Below are positions 15,009-23,519 of a stretch of DNA of 25,584 nt, one piece after another. The stretch covers positions 1 through 25,584 of the forward strand of contig CALIZJ010000259.1 in the NCBI GenBank assembly GCA_938028845.1, read 5' to 3'. Each line of letters opens with the position of its first letter. Position 1 is the stretch's first letter. A program made the translations under genes and the position numbers. The notes below the pieces were generated by a model that did no database searches, had not been told where the DNA came from, and saw only the letters and a list, made by a program, of their open reading frames with translations. The stretch is from an uncultured Blautia sp. Its GTDB lineage: Bacteria; Bacillota; Clostridia; Lachnospirales; Lachnospiraceae.

Positions 15009-17042
15009 ATGGCATCACAGGATGAAGTAAAAGAAATTTATGGTTATTTTGAGAAGAAAGGAAATGCTTTATGCTACCGTTATGAGGCGGAGCGGCTGAT
15101 CATTGAACCCTGGGGAAAAAACAGCCTTAGGGTGCGCTCAACCAAGATGGCAGAAATGCCAAAAGAAGACTGGGCGCTTTTAGTACCGGAAGATCCGGGA
15201 ACACCAGAGATTACCGTACAGGAAGACGGCGGTCAGATCGTCAATGGAAAGATACGTGCAGAGATCAACCTGATCGGCAAGATCACATTCTATAACCAGA
15301 AAAACGAAGTCCTTCTGGAAGAGTATCTCCGCAACAGAAAAGATATGTTCGGAAGCACCTGCAGTTCTCTGGAAATAGAGGCAAGAGAATTTAAACCGCT
15401 TATCGGCGGAGATTACCGTCTGTCCATGCGTTTTATCTCTAATCCGGATGAAAAGATCTACGGTATGGGACAGTATCAGCAGCCTTACCTGGATGTGAAA
15501 GGGGCGGATCTGGAACTGGCACACAGGAATTCCCAGGCAAGCGTTCCCTTTGCTATTTCCAGCCTTGGCTATGGATTTTTATGGAACAACCCGGCTGTGG
15601 GACGTGTGAACTTCGGAAAGAATATCACTACATGGGAAGCTTTTTCCACAAAGAAACTGGACTACTGGATCACAGCGGGAGACACTCCTGCAGAAATCGA
15701 AGAGGCGTATGCAGACGCTACCGGCAAGGTGCCGATGATGCCGGATTTCGCTATGGGCTTCTGGCAGTGTAAACTGCGTTATCAGACCCAGGAAGAGCTC
15801 TTAGAGGTAGCAAGAGAATATAAGAGAAGAAATCTTCCTATTTCCGTGATCGTAGTGGATTTCTTCCATTGGCCAACACAGGGTGAGTGGAAATTTGACC
15901 CCACTTACTGGCCGGACCCGGATGCAATGATCGCTGAGCTTAAGGAAATGGGAATCGAGCTGATGGTATCTATCTGGCCGACAGTAGATTACCGCAGTGA
16001 AAACTTTGAGGAAATGAAGGGCAAGGGACTTCTTATCCGTGTAGAATCAGGATATCCTATCTCCATGGATTTCCAGGGAAATACCCTTCATTTTGACGCA
16101 ACGAATCCAGAAGCCAGAGAGTATGTATGGCAGAAGGCAAAACAAAATTACTATGATAAAGGCGTAAAGGTATTCTGGCTGGATGAGGCAGAACCAGAGT
16201 ACACGGTTTACGATTTTGAAAATTATCGTTACCATCTGGGACCAAACATCCAGGTAGGAAATATTTATCCCGTTATGTATGCAAAGACCTTCTTCGATGG
16301 AATGAAGGCAGAGGGTCAGGAAAACATCATCAACCTGCTTCGCTGTGCATGGGCAGGCTCTCAGAGATATGGCGCTCTTGTATGGTCAGGAGATATTAAA
16401 TCTTCCTTCCCAAGCATGAAGAACCAGGTAGCGGCAGGTTTGAACATGGGACTTTCCGGTATTCCGTGGTGGACAACAGATATCGGCGGTTTCTTTGGAG
16501 CGAATATAAATGATCCTAAATTCCATGAACTTCTGATCCGCTGGTTCCAGTATGGATGCTTCTGTCCGGTTATGCGTCTTCACGGATACCGCTGGCCGCT
16601 GCAGCCCCAGTACGGAACTACCGGAGGAGCAACCTGTGTTTCCGGTGCGCCGAACGAAGTATGGAGCTATACAGATCAGGTATATGAAATCCTCAGCTAC
16701 TATCTGAATCTCCGTGAAAAGATGCGTCCTTACATTGCAGAGCTTATGAAGGAAGCACATGAAAAAGGAACACCGGTTATGCGTCCGCTGTTCTATGATT
16801 TCCCGGAAGATAAAGAGTGCTGGAATGTGGAAGACGAGTACATGTTCGGATCGAACGTACTTGTAAAACCAATCACAGACGAGGGCTGCACGCAGACTAG
16901 TATGTATCTGCCAGAAGGCTCTGAATGGACAAATGCATGGACTGGAGAAAAATATGCAGGCGGACAGACTGTGGAAGTGGCAGCGCCTATTGAGCAGATA
17001 CCTGTATTTACAAGAAACGGATATGAATTATCACTGAAATAA
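15009..17042 (+). CDS. Glycoside hydrolase family 31, alpha-xylosidase/alpha-glucosidase-like
   Basis: A retaining alpha-glycosidase, 677 residues, with no signal peptide and therefore probably cytoplasmic. The N-terminal beta-sandwich domain (about 1-240) includes IYGMGQYQQPY. The catalytic barrel follows with FAMGFWQCKLRYQT, IVVDFFHWPTQGEW, the nucleophile motif FWLDEAEPEY (D392 predicted) and the acid/base region VWSGDIKSSF (D462 predicted). C-terminal beta domains begin after MRPLFYDFPEDKE. The WLDxxEPE form places it in a different GH31 branch from the YicI-type gene downstream, so the two should differ in linkage or chain-length preference. I expect alpha-xylosidase activity from the context, but alpha-glucosidase or another GH31 specificity cannot be excluded. 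AAGGAGAAT precedes ATG 15009. Confidence 0.88.
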   Translation: MASQDEVKEIYGYFEKKGNALCYRYEAERLIIEPWGKNSLRVRSTKMAEMPKEDWALLVPEDPGTPEITVQEDGGQIVNGKIRAEINLIGKITFYNQKNEVLLEEYLRNRKDMFGSTCSSLEIEAREFKPLIGGDYRLSMRFISNPDEKIYGMGQYQQPYLDVKGADLELAHRNSQASVPFAISSLGYGFLWNNPAVGRVNFGKNITTWEAFSTKKLDYWITAGDTPAEIEEAYADATGKVPMMPDFAMGFWQCKLRYQTQEELLEVAREYKRRNLPISVIVVDFFHWPTQGEWKFDPTYWPDPDAMIAELKEMGIELMVSIWPTVDYRSENFEEMKGKGLLIRVESGYPISMDFQGNTLHFDATNPEAREYVWQKAKQNYYDKGVKVFWLDEAEPEYTVYDFENYRYHLGPNIQVGNIYPVMYAKTFFDGMKAEGQENIINLLRCAWAGSQRYGALVWSGDIKSSFPSMKNQVAAGLNMGLSGIPWWTTDIGGFFGANINDPKFHELLIRWFQYGCFCPVMRLHGYRWPLQPQYGTTGGATCVSGAPNEVWSYTDQVYEILSYYLNLREKMRPYIAELMKEAHEKGTPVMRPLFYDFPEDKECWNVEDEYMFGSNVLVKPITDEGCTQTSMYLPEGSEWTNAWTGEKYAGGQTVEVAAPIEQIPVFTRNGYELSLK

Positions 17043-17048
17043 TACAAA

Positions 17049-17070
17049 AGGGAGGCTTTTTAGCCTCCCT
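17049..17070 (+). other. Hairpin without T-run between GH31 and yesL
   Basis: AGGGAGGCT (17049-17057) pairs perfectly with 17062-17070 across a TTTT loop, 7 bp after the GH31 stop. The plus strand has no T-run after the stem, so transcription probably continues and the hairpin may protect or limit the upstream message. Confidence 0.6.
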
Positions 17071-17153
17071 AGTGTACTAACAAGTTGGAAATTATGGTAA
17101 GCGCCAGCTTGAGAGTATACTAGTGTACACAGAAAGGATATGGGAGGTGTCCG

Positions 17154-17804
17154 ATGAAGAAAAGTAAGGATACGGCTGGAAGAAGACTGTTTGATTTTGA
17201 CGGAAATTTTTATACCTATACCGGAAAGATTTTTGATTTGATCGTGGTGAGCGTGTACTGGCTTTTAGGCTGTATTCCGGTTATTACCATAGGAGCGTCC
17301 TTTAGTGCTTTATATGCGGCTGTGACAAAATCTGTGCGCCATGACAGGGACAGCATTTCCAAACAGTTCTGGCATGCCTATAAGCAGAATCTCCTGCCGT
17401 CCATTCCGCTGACGCTGATCTACGGCGGGGTGATCTTTGCCATGCTTTTAAACATTGGTATTCTTGACGCGAAGACAGACAGCCTTTGGGGCTTATTCTT
17501 TATTGTGCTGTATGCGTTTACGATTGTGTTTTTTATTGTCAGCGCATGTTATGTCTTCCCGGCTCTGTCAAGGTTTGCAATGCCTACAGGCTGGCTGGTC
17601 AAGCTTTCTTTTTACATGGCTGTGCGCCACCTTCCGATATCTATTTTATTGTTTTTGCTTTTTGCAGTATCCTATCTGGCACTGTTATACCAGATGGCTT
17701 TGTTTCTTCTGATTCCGGGGATTGTCTCTTTCGCGGCCTCGGCTATGATTGAACCTCTTCTTGAACGTCATGTGCCGAAAGAAGAGAAAACAAGGGAAGA
17801 CTGA
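17154..17804 (+). CDS. YesL family membrane protein (DUF624)
   Basis: Function is not known. DUF624/YesL proteins are repeatedly found beside YesMN two-component systems and CUT1 sugar importers, as here, and a role in transport or sensing is often assumed. The 216-residue protein has the family N-terminus with LFDFDGNFYTYTGKIFDLIVVS (roughly residues 13-34), a WLLGCIPVITIGAS segment, then about five hydrophobic helices (near 25-55, 83-102, 107-132, 149-170 and 172-192) and a charged C-terminus. GGGAGGTG precedes ATG 17154. It is 111 bp after the first GH31 and 24 bp before the second. A 9-bp direct repeat (CTAGTGTAC at 17069 and 17120) brackets the gap upstream. Confidence 0.85.
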   Translation: MKKSKDTAGRRLFDFDGNFYTYTGKIFDLIVVSVYWLLGCIPVITIGASFSALYAAVTKSVRHDRDSISKQFWHAYKQNLLPSIPLTLIYGGVIFAMLLNIGILDAKTDSLWGLFFIVLYAFTIVFFIVSACYVFPALSRFAMPTGWLVKLSFYMAVRHLPISILLFLLFAVSYLALLYQMALFLLIPGIVSFAASAMIEPLLERHVPKEEKTRED

Positions 17805-17828
17805 AATTGACGAGAGGAGTGTGTGAAA

Positions 17829-20117
17829 GTGAAATTTACAAATGGTTTTTGGCTGCTTAGAAAAGAATATGAACCTACTTATGCGGTGGAGTATGCGGGA
17901 CATGAGACTGCAGGGGACAGTCTTATTGTTTATGCTGCGGCTAAGCATATTACAAATCGCGGGGACTGTCTGAATATCGGTATGCTGACTGTCACCCTGA
18001 CAAGTCCCATGGAGGACGTGATCCATGTGGAAGTGACCCATTTTGACGGCAGCGCAGGGAAACCGGTGCGTCCGGTTATTTATCCTGCACCTGTAAAAGT
18101 GACTGTCCGTGAGGATGAGGAGACACTGACGTATGAAAGCGGCACAATGCGCGCGGTCATCACCAAGACACCGGGGAGCTGGTGCATCGGGTATTATAAA
18201 GGCGATAAGTTCCTTACAAAGACAGACTATAGAAATATGGCCCGTATGTGGAACAGGGACACAAAAGAAAGCTTCATGGTAGAGCAGTTAAGCCTGGGAG
18301 TAGGAGAGTATGTGTATGGCTTGGGCGAGCGTTTTACCCCCTTTGTAAAGAACGGACAGATCGTGGAAAACTGGAATGAAGACGGCGGTACTGCCAGTGA
18401 GCAGGGCTATAAGTGTATTCCTTTCTATTTAAGCAGCAATGGATATGGAATTCTGGTGGATACCCTTGGAGAGGTATCTTTTGAAATCGCCAGTGAAAAG
18501 GTAGAAGAAGTACAGTTCTCCGTACCTGGAGAGACACTTGGCTACTATGTGATCGCAGGCGAGGATCCTAAAGGGGCGGTATCCCGGTACTGTGCTCTTA
18601 CCGGAAAGCCGGCTCTTCCTCCGGCATGGTCCTTTGGTCTGTGGCTGACCACATCCTTTACCACTAACTATGATGAGGAGACGACCAGCAGCTTTATCCA
18701 GGGGATGGCAGACAGGGATATTCCTTTGCACGTGTTCCATTTTGACTGCTATTGGATGCGGGCGTATACCTGGTGCGACTTTATCTGGGATCCGGATACA
18801 TTCCCGGATCCGGCGGGGATGCTGAAAAGATATCATGACAGAGGGCTTAAAATATGTGTCTGGATCAATCCGTACATAGGCCAGCGTTCTTATTTGTTTA
18901 AAGAAGGAAAAGAGAAGGGGTATCTGGTAAAGAAAACAGACGGATCAATCTGGCAGACGGATTTCTGGCAGCCGGGAATGGCAGTGGTGGATTTCACAAA
19001 TCCAGATGCTGTGACCTGGTACCAGGAAAAATTAAAGGCTCTTTTGGATATGGGCGTAGACTGCTTTAAGACAGATTTCGGGGAGAGGATACCTGTAAAG
19101 GACATTGCGTGGTACGATGGTTCTGATCCTGTGGATATGCACAATGCCTATACCTATTTATATAATAAAGCAGTGTTTGAGCTTTTGGAGAGAGAGAAGG
19201 GCAAAGGAAATGCAGTGCTGTTTGCCCGTTCGGCAACAGTAGGCGGACAGCAGTTCCCGGCACACTGGGGCGGCGACTGTTCTGCTACCTATAGTTCCAT
19301 GGCAGAAACGCTTAGGGGCGGATTGTCCTTATCCTGCGGCGGTTTTGGCTTCTGGAGCCATGATATCAGCGGTTTTGAGCAGACGGCTACACCGGATATT
19401 TATAAGCGCTGGTGCCAGTTTGGCCTTTTAAGTTCCCACAGCCGTCTTCACGGAAGTGATTCTTATCGTGTGCCATGGGTATTTGATGAGGAAGCATGTG
19501 TGGTATTAAAGGAAATGGTGGAACTGAAATGCCGTCTGATGCCGTATCTCTACCAGCAGGCAGTATATGCAAGCGAGACAGGAATTCCTATGCTTCGTCC
19601 TATGTTTATGGAATATCCCAAGGACCGTACCTGTCTGACCCTTGATCTTCAGTACATGATGGGAGAAAGCCTCCTTGTGGCTCCTGTCTTTAAGGAGAAC
19701 GGTGAAGCAGACTATTATGTGCCGGAAGGAAAATGGTACAACCTTCTTACAGATGAGGTAAAAGAAGGGGGACGTTGGTACACGGATACATTTGATTATC
19801 ATACGATGCCTCTTTTGGTAGCTCCAGGAAAAGTCCTAGCTCTTGGAAGCTGCTGCACGAAGCCGGATTATGAGTTCGCAGAAGGCGTTACTTTGGCACT
19901 TTCTTATCTGGCGGACGGAGAAAGAACAGAAGCAGTCATTCCTAATCTGAAAGGCGAGCCTGTGATGCATGTGAAAGCAGAGCGGAGCGGACAGAAGATT
20001 ACAGTAAACGTACAGGGCGGAAACGGAAACTGGAGCGGAAAAGTTTTATGGGATAAAGATGCGGTCATCGAAAAGGATGACAGTCATATGGTCATTACGC
20101 TTGGTGAAGGAAAATAG
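17829..20117 (+). CDS. yicI: YicI-type alpha-xylosidase, GH31
   Basis: Releases alpha-D-xylose from the non-reducing end of xylosides such as isoprimeverose and xyloglucan oligosaccharides. The 762-residue protein has no signal peptide, so it is cytoplasmic. It matches E. coli YicI closely through the barrel: SFTTNYDE, HFDCYWM, CVWINPYIGQ, the nucleophile motif CFKTDFGERIP and the acid/base motif HWGGDC. Counting from GTG 17829, F277, C307, W345, K414 and nucleophile D416 fall at the same numbers as in E. coli YicI, and the acid/base is D483 (D482 there). This supports GTG 17829 (MKFTNGFWLL) over GTG 17823, and GAGAGGAG is also better spaced from it. Tyr follows C307 where YicI has Phe308. 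It lies 9 bp before the GH127 gene. Confidence 0.93.
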   Translation: MKFTNGFWLLRKEYEPTYAVEYAGHETAGDSLIVYAAAKHITNRGDCLNIGMLTVTLTSPMEDVIHVEVTHFDGSAGKPVRPVIYPAPVKVTVREDEETLTYESGTMRAVITKTPGSWCIGYYKGDKFLTKTDYRNMARMWNRDTKESFMVEQLSLGVGEYVYGLGERFTPFVKNGQIVENWNEDGGTASEQGYKCIPFYLSSNGYGILVDTLGEVSFEIASEKVEEVQFSVPGETLGYYVIAGEDPKGAVSRYCALTGKPALPPAWSFGLWLTTSFTTNYDEETTSSFIQGMADRDIPLHVFHFDCYWMRAYTWCDFIWDPDTFPDPAGMLKRYHDRGLKICVWINPYIGQRSYLFKEGKEKGYLVKKTDGSIWQTDFWQPGMAVVDFTNPDAVTWYQEKLKALLDMGVDCFKTDFGERIPVKDIAWYDGSDPVDMHNAYTYLYNKAVFELLEREKGKGNAVLFARSATVGGQQFPAHWGGDCSATYSSMAETLRGGLSLSCGGFGFWSHDISGFEQTATPDIYKRWCQFGLLSSHSRLHGSDSYRVPWVFDEEACVVLKEMVELKCRLMPYLYQQAVYASETGIPMLRPMFMEYPKDRTCLTLDLQYMMGESLLVAPVFKENGEADYYVPEGKWYNLLTDEVKEGGRWYTDTFDYHTMPLLVAPGKVLALGSCCTKPDYEFAEGVTLALSYLADGERTEAVIPNLKGEPVMHVKAERSGQKITVNVQGGNGNWSGKVLWDKDAVIEKDDSHMVITLGEGK

Positions 20118-20126
20118 GTGGTTTTT

Positions 20127-22037
20127 ATGAGAAAAACAGGACATCCGATCGGATTAAAAAAGACCTGGTGTGAGGATAAATTCTGGTCCCCTTATCAGAA
20201 GCTGGTGGTGGACACTGTGATCCCGTATCAGGAAAAAATATTAAACGATGAAATCCCGGGACAGGAGAAAAGCCATGCCCTGGCGAATTTCCGTATTGCG
20301 GCAGGACTTGAAGAAGGGGAATTTTATGGGATGGTATTCCAGGACAGCGACGTGGCAAAATGGCTGGAAGCAGCAGCCTATTCTTTGTGGGTCAGCCCGG
20401 ATGCAGAACTGGAAAAAAGAGCCGATGCGGTGATCGATCTGGTGGCAAAGGCCCAGCAGCCGGATGGTTATCTGGATACTTATTTTACCATCAAGGAACC
20501 AAAGAACCGCTGGAAGAATCTTCTGGAAGGCCATGAGCTGTATTGTATGGGGCATATGATGGAAGCGGCATGCGGCTACTATGAAGTGACAGGAAAGAAG
20601 AAGATCCTGGAAGTCGCAGAAAAAATGGCGGACTATATTGCTTCTGTATTTGACGAGGAACATTATGGGATTCCCGGACATGAAGAGGTGGAGGTAGGAC
20701 TGATGCGGCTCTACCAGCTTACCGGAGAAACGAAGTACTGTAAGCTTGCTTCTTATTTTGTAGAGAACAGAGGAAAGAAAAAAGATTTCTTCCATAAAGA
20801 AAAGGAAAAGAGAGATTTCTCAATCTTTAATATGGACCCGGATTATCTGGAGTACAACCAGTCTCATGCGCCTGTGCGGGAGCAGAAATCTGCAGAAGGC
20901 CATGCAGTACGTGCGGTTTATTTTTACCGGGCCGCAGCAGATCTGGCAAGGGCTACGGGGGATGAGTCCCTGAAAAAAGCATGCGAGACTTTAATGGACA
21001 ATATCCTTCAAAAGAAGATGTATGTAACGGGTGCTATCGGTTCCTCTGGAGAGTGGGAGGAATTTACCAAAGAATATGATCTGCCGCCGGACAGAGTTTA
21101 TGGGGAAACCTGCGCCCAGATCGGACTTGTATTTTTTGCCAAGGCTATGCTGGACATGGAAGCAAACGGAAAATATGCAGATGTCATGGAGCGGTGTCTG
21201 TACAATTCCACCATCAGCGGCATGCAGCTTGACGGAAAGCATTTCTTCTATGTAAATCCTCTGGAAGTGAATCCGGGGCTTTCCGGAGAAGTGTTCGGTA
21301 TGCGTCATGTACTTCCCCAAAGGCCTGGCTGGTACGCCTGTGCCTGCTGTCCGCCTAACCTTGCCAGAATGATTCTGTCATTGGGCAGGCTTTGCTGGAG
21401 TGAAAGTGAGGATACTATTTTTTCACATCTCATGATCGGGCAAAGAGCAGAATTGGATCTGGCGGATATTAGGGTAGAAAGTGAATATCCCTGGAAAGGC
21501 AGCGTGAAATATCACGTAACGCCGAAAACAGGAAAGAAGTTTTCTATGGCGGTCCATATTCCGGGGTATGTAAAGGAAGCAGGACTTTCCATTACTGTGA
21601 ACGGCAAAAAGGCGGAATATTCCATGGAAGCGGGCTATGCCTACATAGACAGGGAATGGGAAAACGGCGATGTGCTGGAAATTTCTTTCCCAATGGAGAT
21701 CAGACGGATTTACAGCACTGTGCGGAGCGTGGATAACACCGGATGCGTAGCGCTTATGCGAGGACCGTTTGTATACTGTATCGAGGGAGTGGACAATGGC
21801 CCGCAGCTTCAGGCCCTTCTTCTTCCCCGTGAAGCAAAGATCCAGGAAATTTATGAGACAGAAGGTGTTCTTGCAGGAACTGTCACCCTTTCCATGGAAG
21901 GTCAGAGAGAGGCGGACAGCTCTGAGCTTTATTCAGAAACAGCACCTGAAAAGACGCCCGTGACTTTAAAAGCAGTACCCTATTATATCTGGGGCAACCG
22001 GGGATACGGACAGATGAGAGTCTGGATCAGAGAATAG
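20127..22037 (+). CDS. GH127 beta-L-arabinofuranosidase-like enzyme (DUF1680)
   Basis: Resembles Bifidobacterium HypBA1, which removes terminal beta-L-arabinofuranose with a zinc-bound cysteine nucleophile. The 636-residue protein has no signal peptide. The alpha/alpha-barrel domain includes FRIAAG, FQDSDVAKWLEAAAY and QQPDGYLDTYF. The catalytic set is complete: E311 in the EEFT segment, E327 and C329 in YGETCA, and C407-C408 in ACACCPPNLAR, matching HypBA1 E322, E338, C340, C417 and C418 in order and near-identical spacing. A C-terminal beta-sandwich carries GPFVYCIEGVDN. ATG 20127 is preferred to GTG 20118 because AGGTGG overlaps the latter. It is the last operon gene before a terminator. 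GH127 also contains enzymes of other specificity, so the exact sugar is inferred. Confidence 0.9.
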   Translation: MRKTGHPIGLKKTWCEDKFWSPYQKLVVDTVIPYQEKILNDEIPGQEKSHALANFRIAAGLEEGEFYGMVFQDSDVAKWLEAAAYSLWVSPDAELEKRADAVIDLVAKAQQPDGYLDTYFTIKEPKNRWKNLLEGHELYCMGHMMEAACGYYEVTGKKKILEVAEKMADYIASVFDEEHYGIPGHEEVEVGLMRLYQLTGETKYCKLASYFVENRGKKKDFFHKEKEKRDFSIFNMDPDYLEYNQSHAPVREQKSAEGHAVRAVYFYRAAADLARATGDESLKKACETLMDNILQKKMYVTGAIGSSGEWEEFTKEYDLPPDRVYGETCAQIGLVFFAKAMLDMEANGKYADVMERCLYNSTISGMQLDGKHFFYVNPLEVNPGLSGEVFGMRHVLPQRPGWYACACCPPNLARMILSLGRLCWSESEDTIFSHLMIGQRAELDLADIRVESEYPWKGSVKYHVTPKTGKKFSMAVHIPGYVKEAGLSITVNGKKAEYSMEAGYAYIDREWENGDVLEISFPMEIRRIYSTVRSVDNTGCVALMRGPFVYCIEGVDNGPQLQALLLPREAKIQEIYETEGVLAGTVTLSMEGQREADSSELYSETAPEKTPVTLKAVPYYIWGNRGYGQMRVWIRE

Positions 22038-22061
22038 AATTTATCAAAACAGAGATGAGAG

Positions 22062-22099
22062 CAGCCAGCTTGGGAGTGATTCCCGGGCTGGCTGTTTTT
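22062..22099 (+). terminator. Rho-independent terminator closing the carbohydrate operon
   Basis: CAGCCAGCTTGGGA (22062-22075) pairs with 22081-22094, two positions being G-U, around a 5-nt loop, then TTTTT. It starts 24 bp after the GH127 stop. Confidence 0.92.
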
Positions 22100-22236
22100 G
22101 CGTCCATATATTTTATGGAAAAGTATGTTTGGTACTACAATTTCAGTAGAGTAGTTATGTTCTGAAAGCCACGAATATTTATCCGATTAGAACAGAATCA
22201 GACGATAGGAATATTTCTTTTCCAGGGGAATCTTTT

Positions 22237-22242
22237 TATAAT
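22237..22242 (+). promoter_or_regulatory. Possible -10 element upstream of the URO-D/SGNH block
   Basis: A perfect TATAAT lies 78 bp before the start of the next gene, after the operon terminator, so a new transcription unit is expected here. No convincing -35 is seen at the right distance. The rest of 22100-22320 is AT-rich with a 6-bp dyad (TTTCAG at 22141, CTGAAA at 22162) and nothing else recognisable. Confidence 0.35.
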
Positions 22243-22320
22243 TTTAAAGGAAGAGAGTATCCATGAATCACTAATAAATATATGGAAAGAAAATTTCTGG
22301 GCTGATACGAGGTGGAGGAT

Positions 22321-23463
22321 ATGGGAAGAAGAGATGATGTAATAAAAGTACTGGGCGGAAAAAAGCCGGAGTATGTTCCCTGGTTTGGGGATCTGGATTA
22401 CTGGCTGAATTATTTAAGGGATGAAAAATTAATTCCTGAAAAATATCTGACCATGGGGAACTATGGGAAAAAAGTCTCAGGAGGCTTGTATGACGAGGGA
22501 TTACAGGCCTTTCACAAAGATCTGGGCGTTGGCTTTTATCTACAGGGGGATTTCCCTTTCCGGACGATTTATCACAAGGTAGATACGGAAATAATAGAAA
22601 TAGATAAATACAAAGTGACAAAGTACCATACTCCTTTCGGAACTTTGCAGGAAACATGGAAATACATGGAGGAAACATATTGCTTTGCCCCGGTGGAGCA
22701 TTTAATAAAAACCGCAGAGGATATGAAAGCCTTCCGGTATCTGTATGAAAATGTAGAATATGAACCTGACTATGACCTTACGGAAAAAAGGCTGAAAAAT
22801 GTTGGAGATAACGGAATCGTTGTTATGTATACGCCAAAGTCTCCTTTGATGGAACTGGTAGCCCTTAAAGCAGGAATCGAAACAGTGGTGACGGAGCTTA
22901 TGGCAGAGGAACCGGAGGAATTTGAAGAACTGCTGGAATGTATGGGAGAAAAGCATACCATAGCAGCCCAGATTGCCATAGACTCTCCGGCTGAATATAT
23001 CTTTGTGCCGGAAAATTTAAGCAGCGAGACGGTAGGAGGGAGCCTGTATGATAATTACCTGCAGGACATTCACAGAGACTGGAACCAGAGAATCCATAAG
23101 GCTGGGAAAAAATCCATGGTTCACCTGGACGGAACGCTGAATCCTCTGCTTAGTAAGTTATCGAGAAACGGCTTTGATGTTATCGAGGCGGTTACTCCAA
23201 AACCGGTAGGGGACATTGCCCTGGAAGATTTGAGAAAGTATGTGGAAAAAGATACCATCATCTGGGGCGGATTCCCCAGCGGCTTTTTCGCAGACAGTTT
23301 TCCTGAAGAGGAATTTGATAAGTGGGTAAAAAATGCTTTGGAAATCATAAAAAAGGACGGATGCTTTGTTTTAGGCGTAGCGGATCAGATCGTGCCTGGG
23401 ACTTCCCTAAAAAGAGTACATAAGGTGTCGGAACTTATACAGAAATACGGAAAATGCCAATAG
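22321..23463 (+). CDS. URO-D superfamily protein (methyltransferase-like), first copy
   Basis: Belongs to the uroporphyrinogen decarboxylase-like superfamily, which besides HemE includes cobamide-dependent methyltransferases of the MtaA/CmuA kind. The 380-residue protein opens with RRDDVIKVLGGKKPEYVPWFGDLDYW, the usual substrate-side entry of the methyltransferase branch. It has a long helical middle and the C-terminal barrel motif MVHLDGTL (about 266-273), then IIWGGFPSG. MtaA-type enzymes bind zinc through a His-x-Cys at this place; here it is His-x-Asp, so metal binding may differ. It is not HemE: no haem genes are near and the HemE N-terminal signature is absent. ATG 22321 follows AGGTGGAGG; GTG 22312 overlaps that site. 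Substrate unknown. Confidence 0.75.
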   Translation: MGRRDDVIKVLGGKKPEYVPWFGDLDYWLNYLRDEKLIPEKYLTMGNYGKKVSGGLYDEGLQAFHKDLGVGFYLQGDFPFRTIYHKVDTEIIEIDKYKVTKYHTPFGTLQETWKYMEETYCFAPVEHLIKTAEDMKAFRYLYENVEYEPDYDLTEKRLKNVGDNGIVVMYTPKSPLMELVALKAGIETVVTELMAEEPEEFEELLECMGEKHTIAAQIAIDSPAEYIFVPENLSSETVGGSLYDNYLQDIHRDWNQRIHKAGKKSMVHLDGTLNPLLSKLSRNGFDVIEAVTPKPVGDIALEDLRKYVEKDTIIWGGFPSGFFADSFPEEEFDKWVKNALEIIKKDGCFVLGVADQIVPGTSLKRVHKVSELIQKYGKCQ

Positions 23464-23519
23464 AAAGCGTTCTATCTGAGTGAAATAGTTCCAGAAGGAA
23501 AGGAAGAGAGGCGGCGGTA

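Noticed and set aside
17049..17070. Hairpin after the first GH31 as a terminator for minus-strand transcription
   Set aside because: Read on the minus strand it is followed by TTTT, but no minus-strand gene exists here; kept only as a hairpin of unclear role.
22263..22305. Tiny frames with a preceding AAAGGAAGAG (Met-Asn-His-stop at 22263; seven codons from 22282)
   Set aside because: Too short to judge and without codon bias or attenuator hairpins nearby; chance is the simplest explanation for possible leader peptides.
23462..23475. Sequence resembling a catabolite-responsive (cre) site, AGAAAGCGTTCTAT
   Set aside because: Three of 14 positions disagree with the consensus and it overlaps a stop codon away from any visible promoter.
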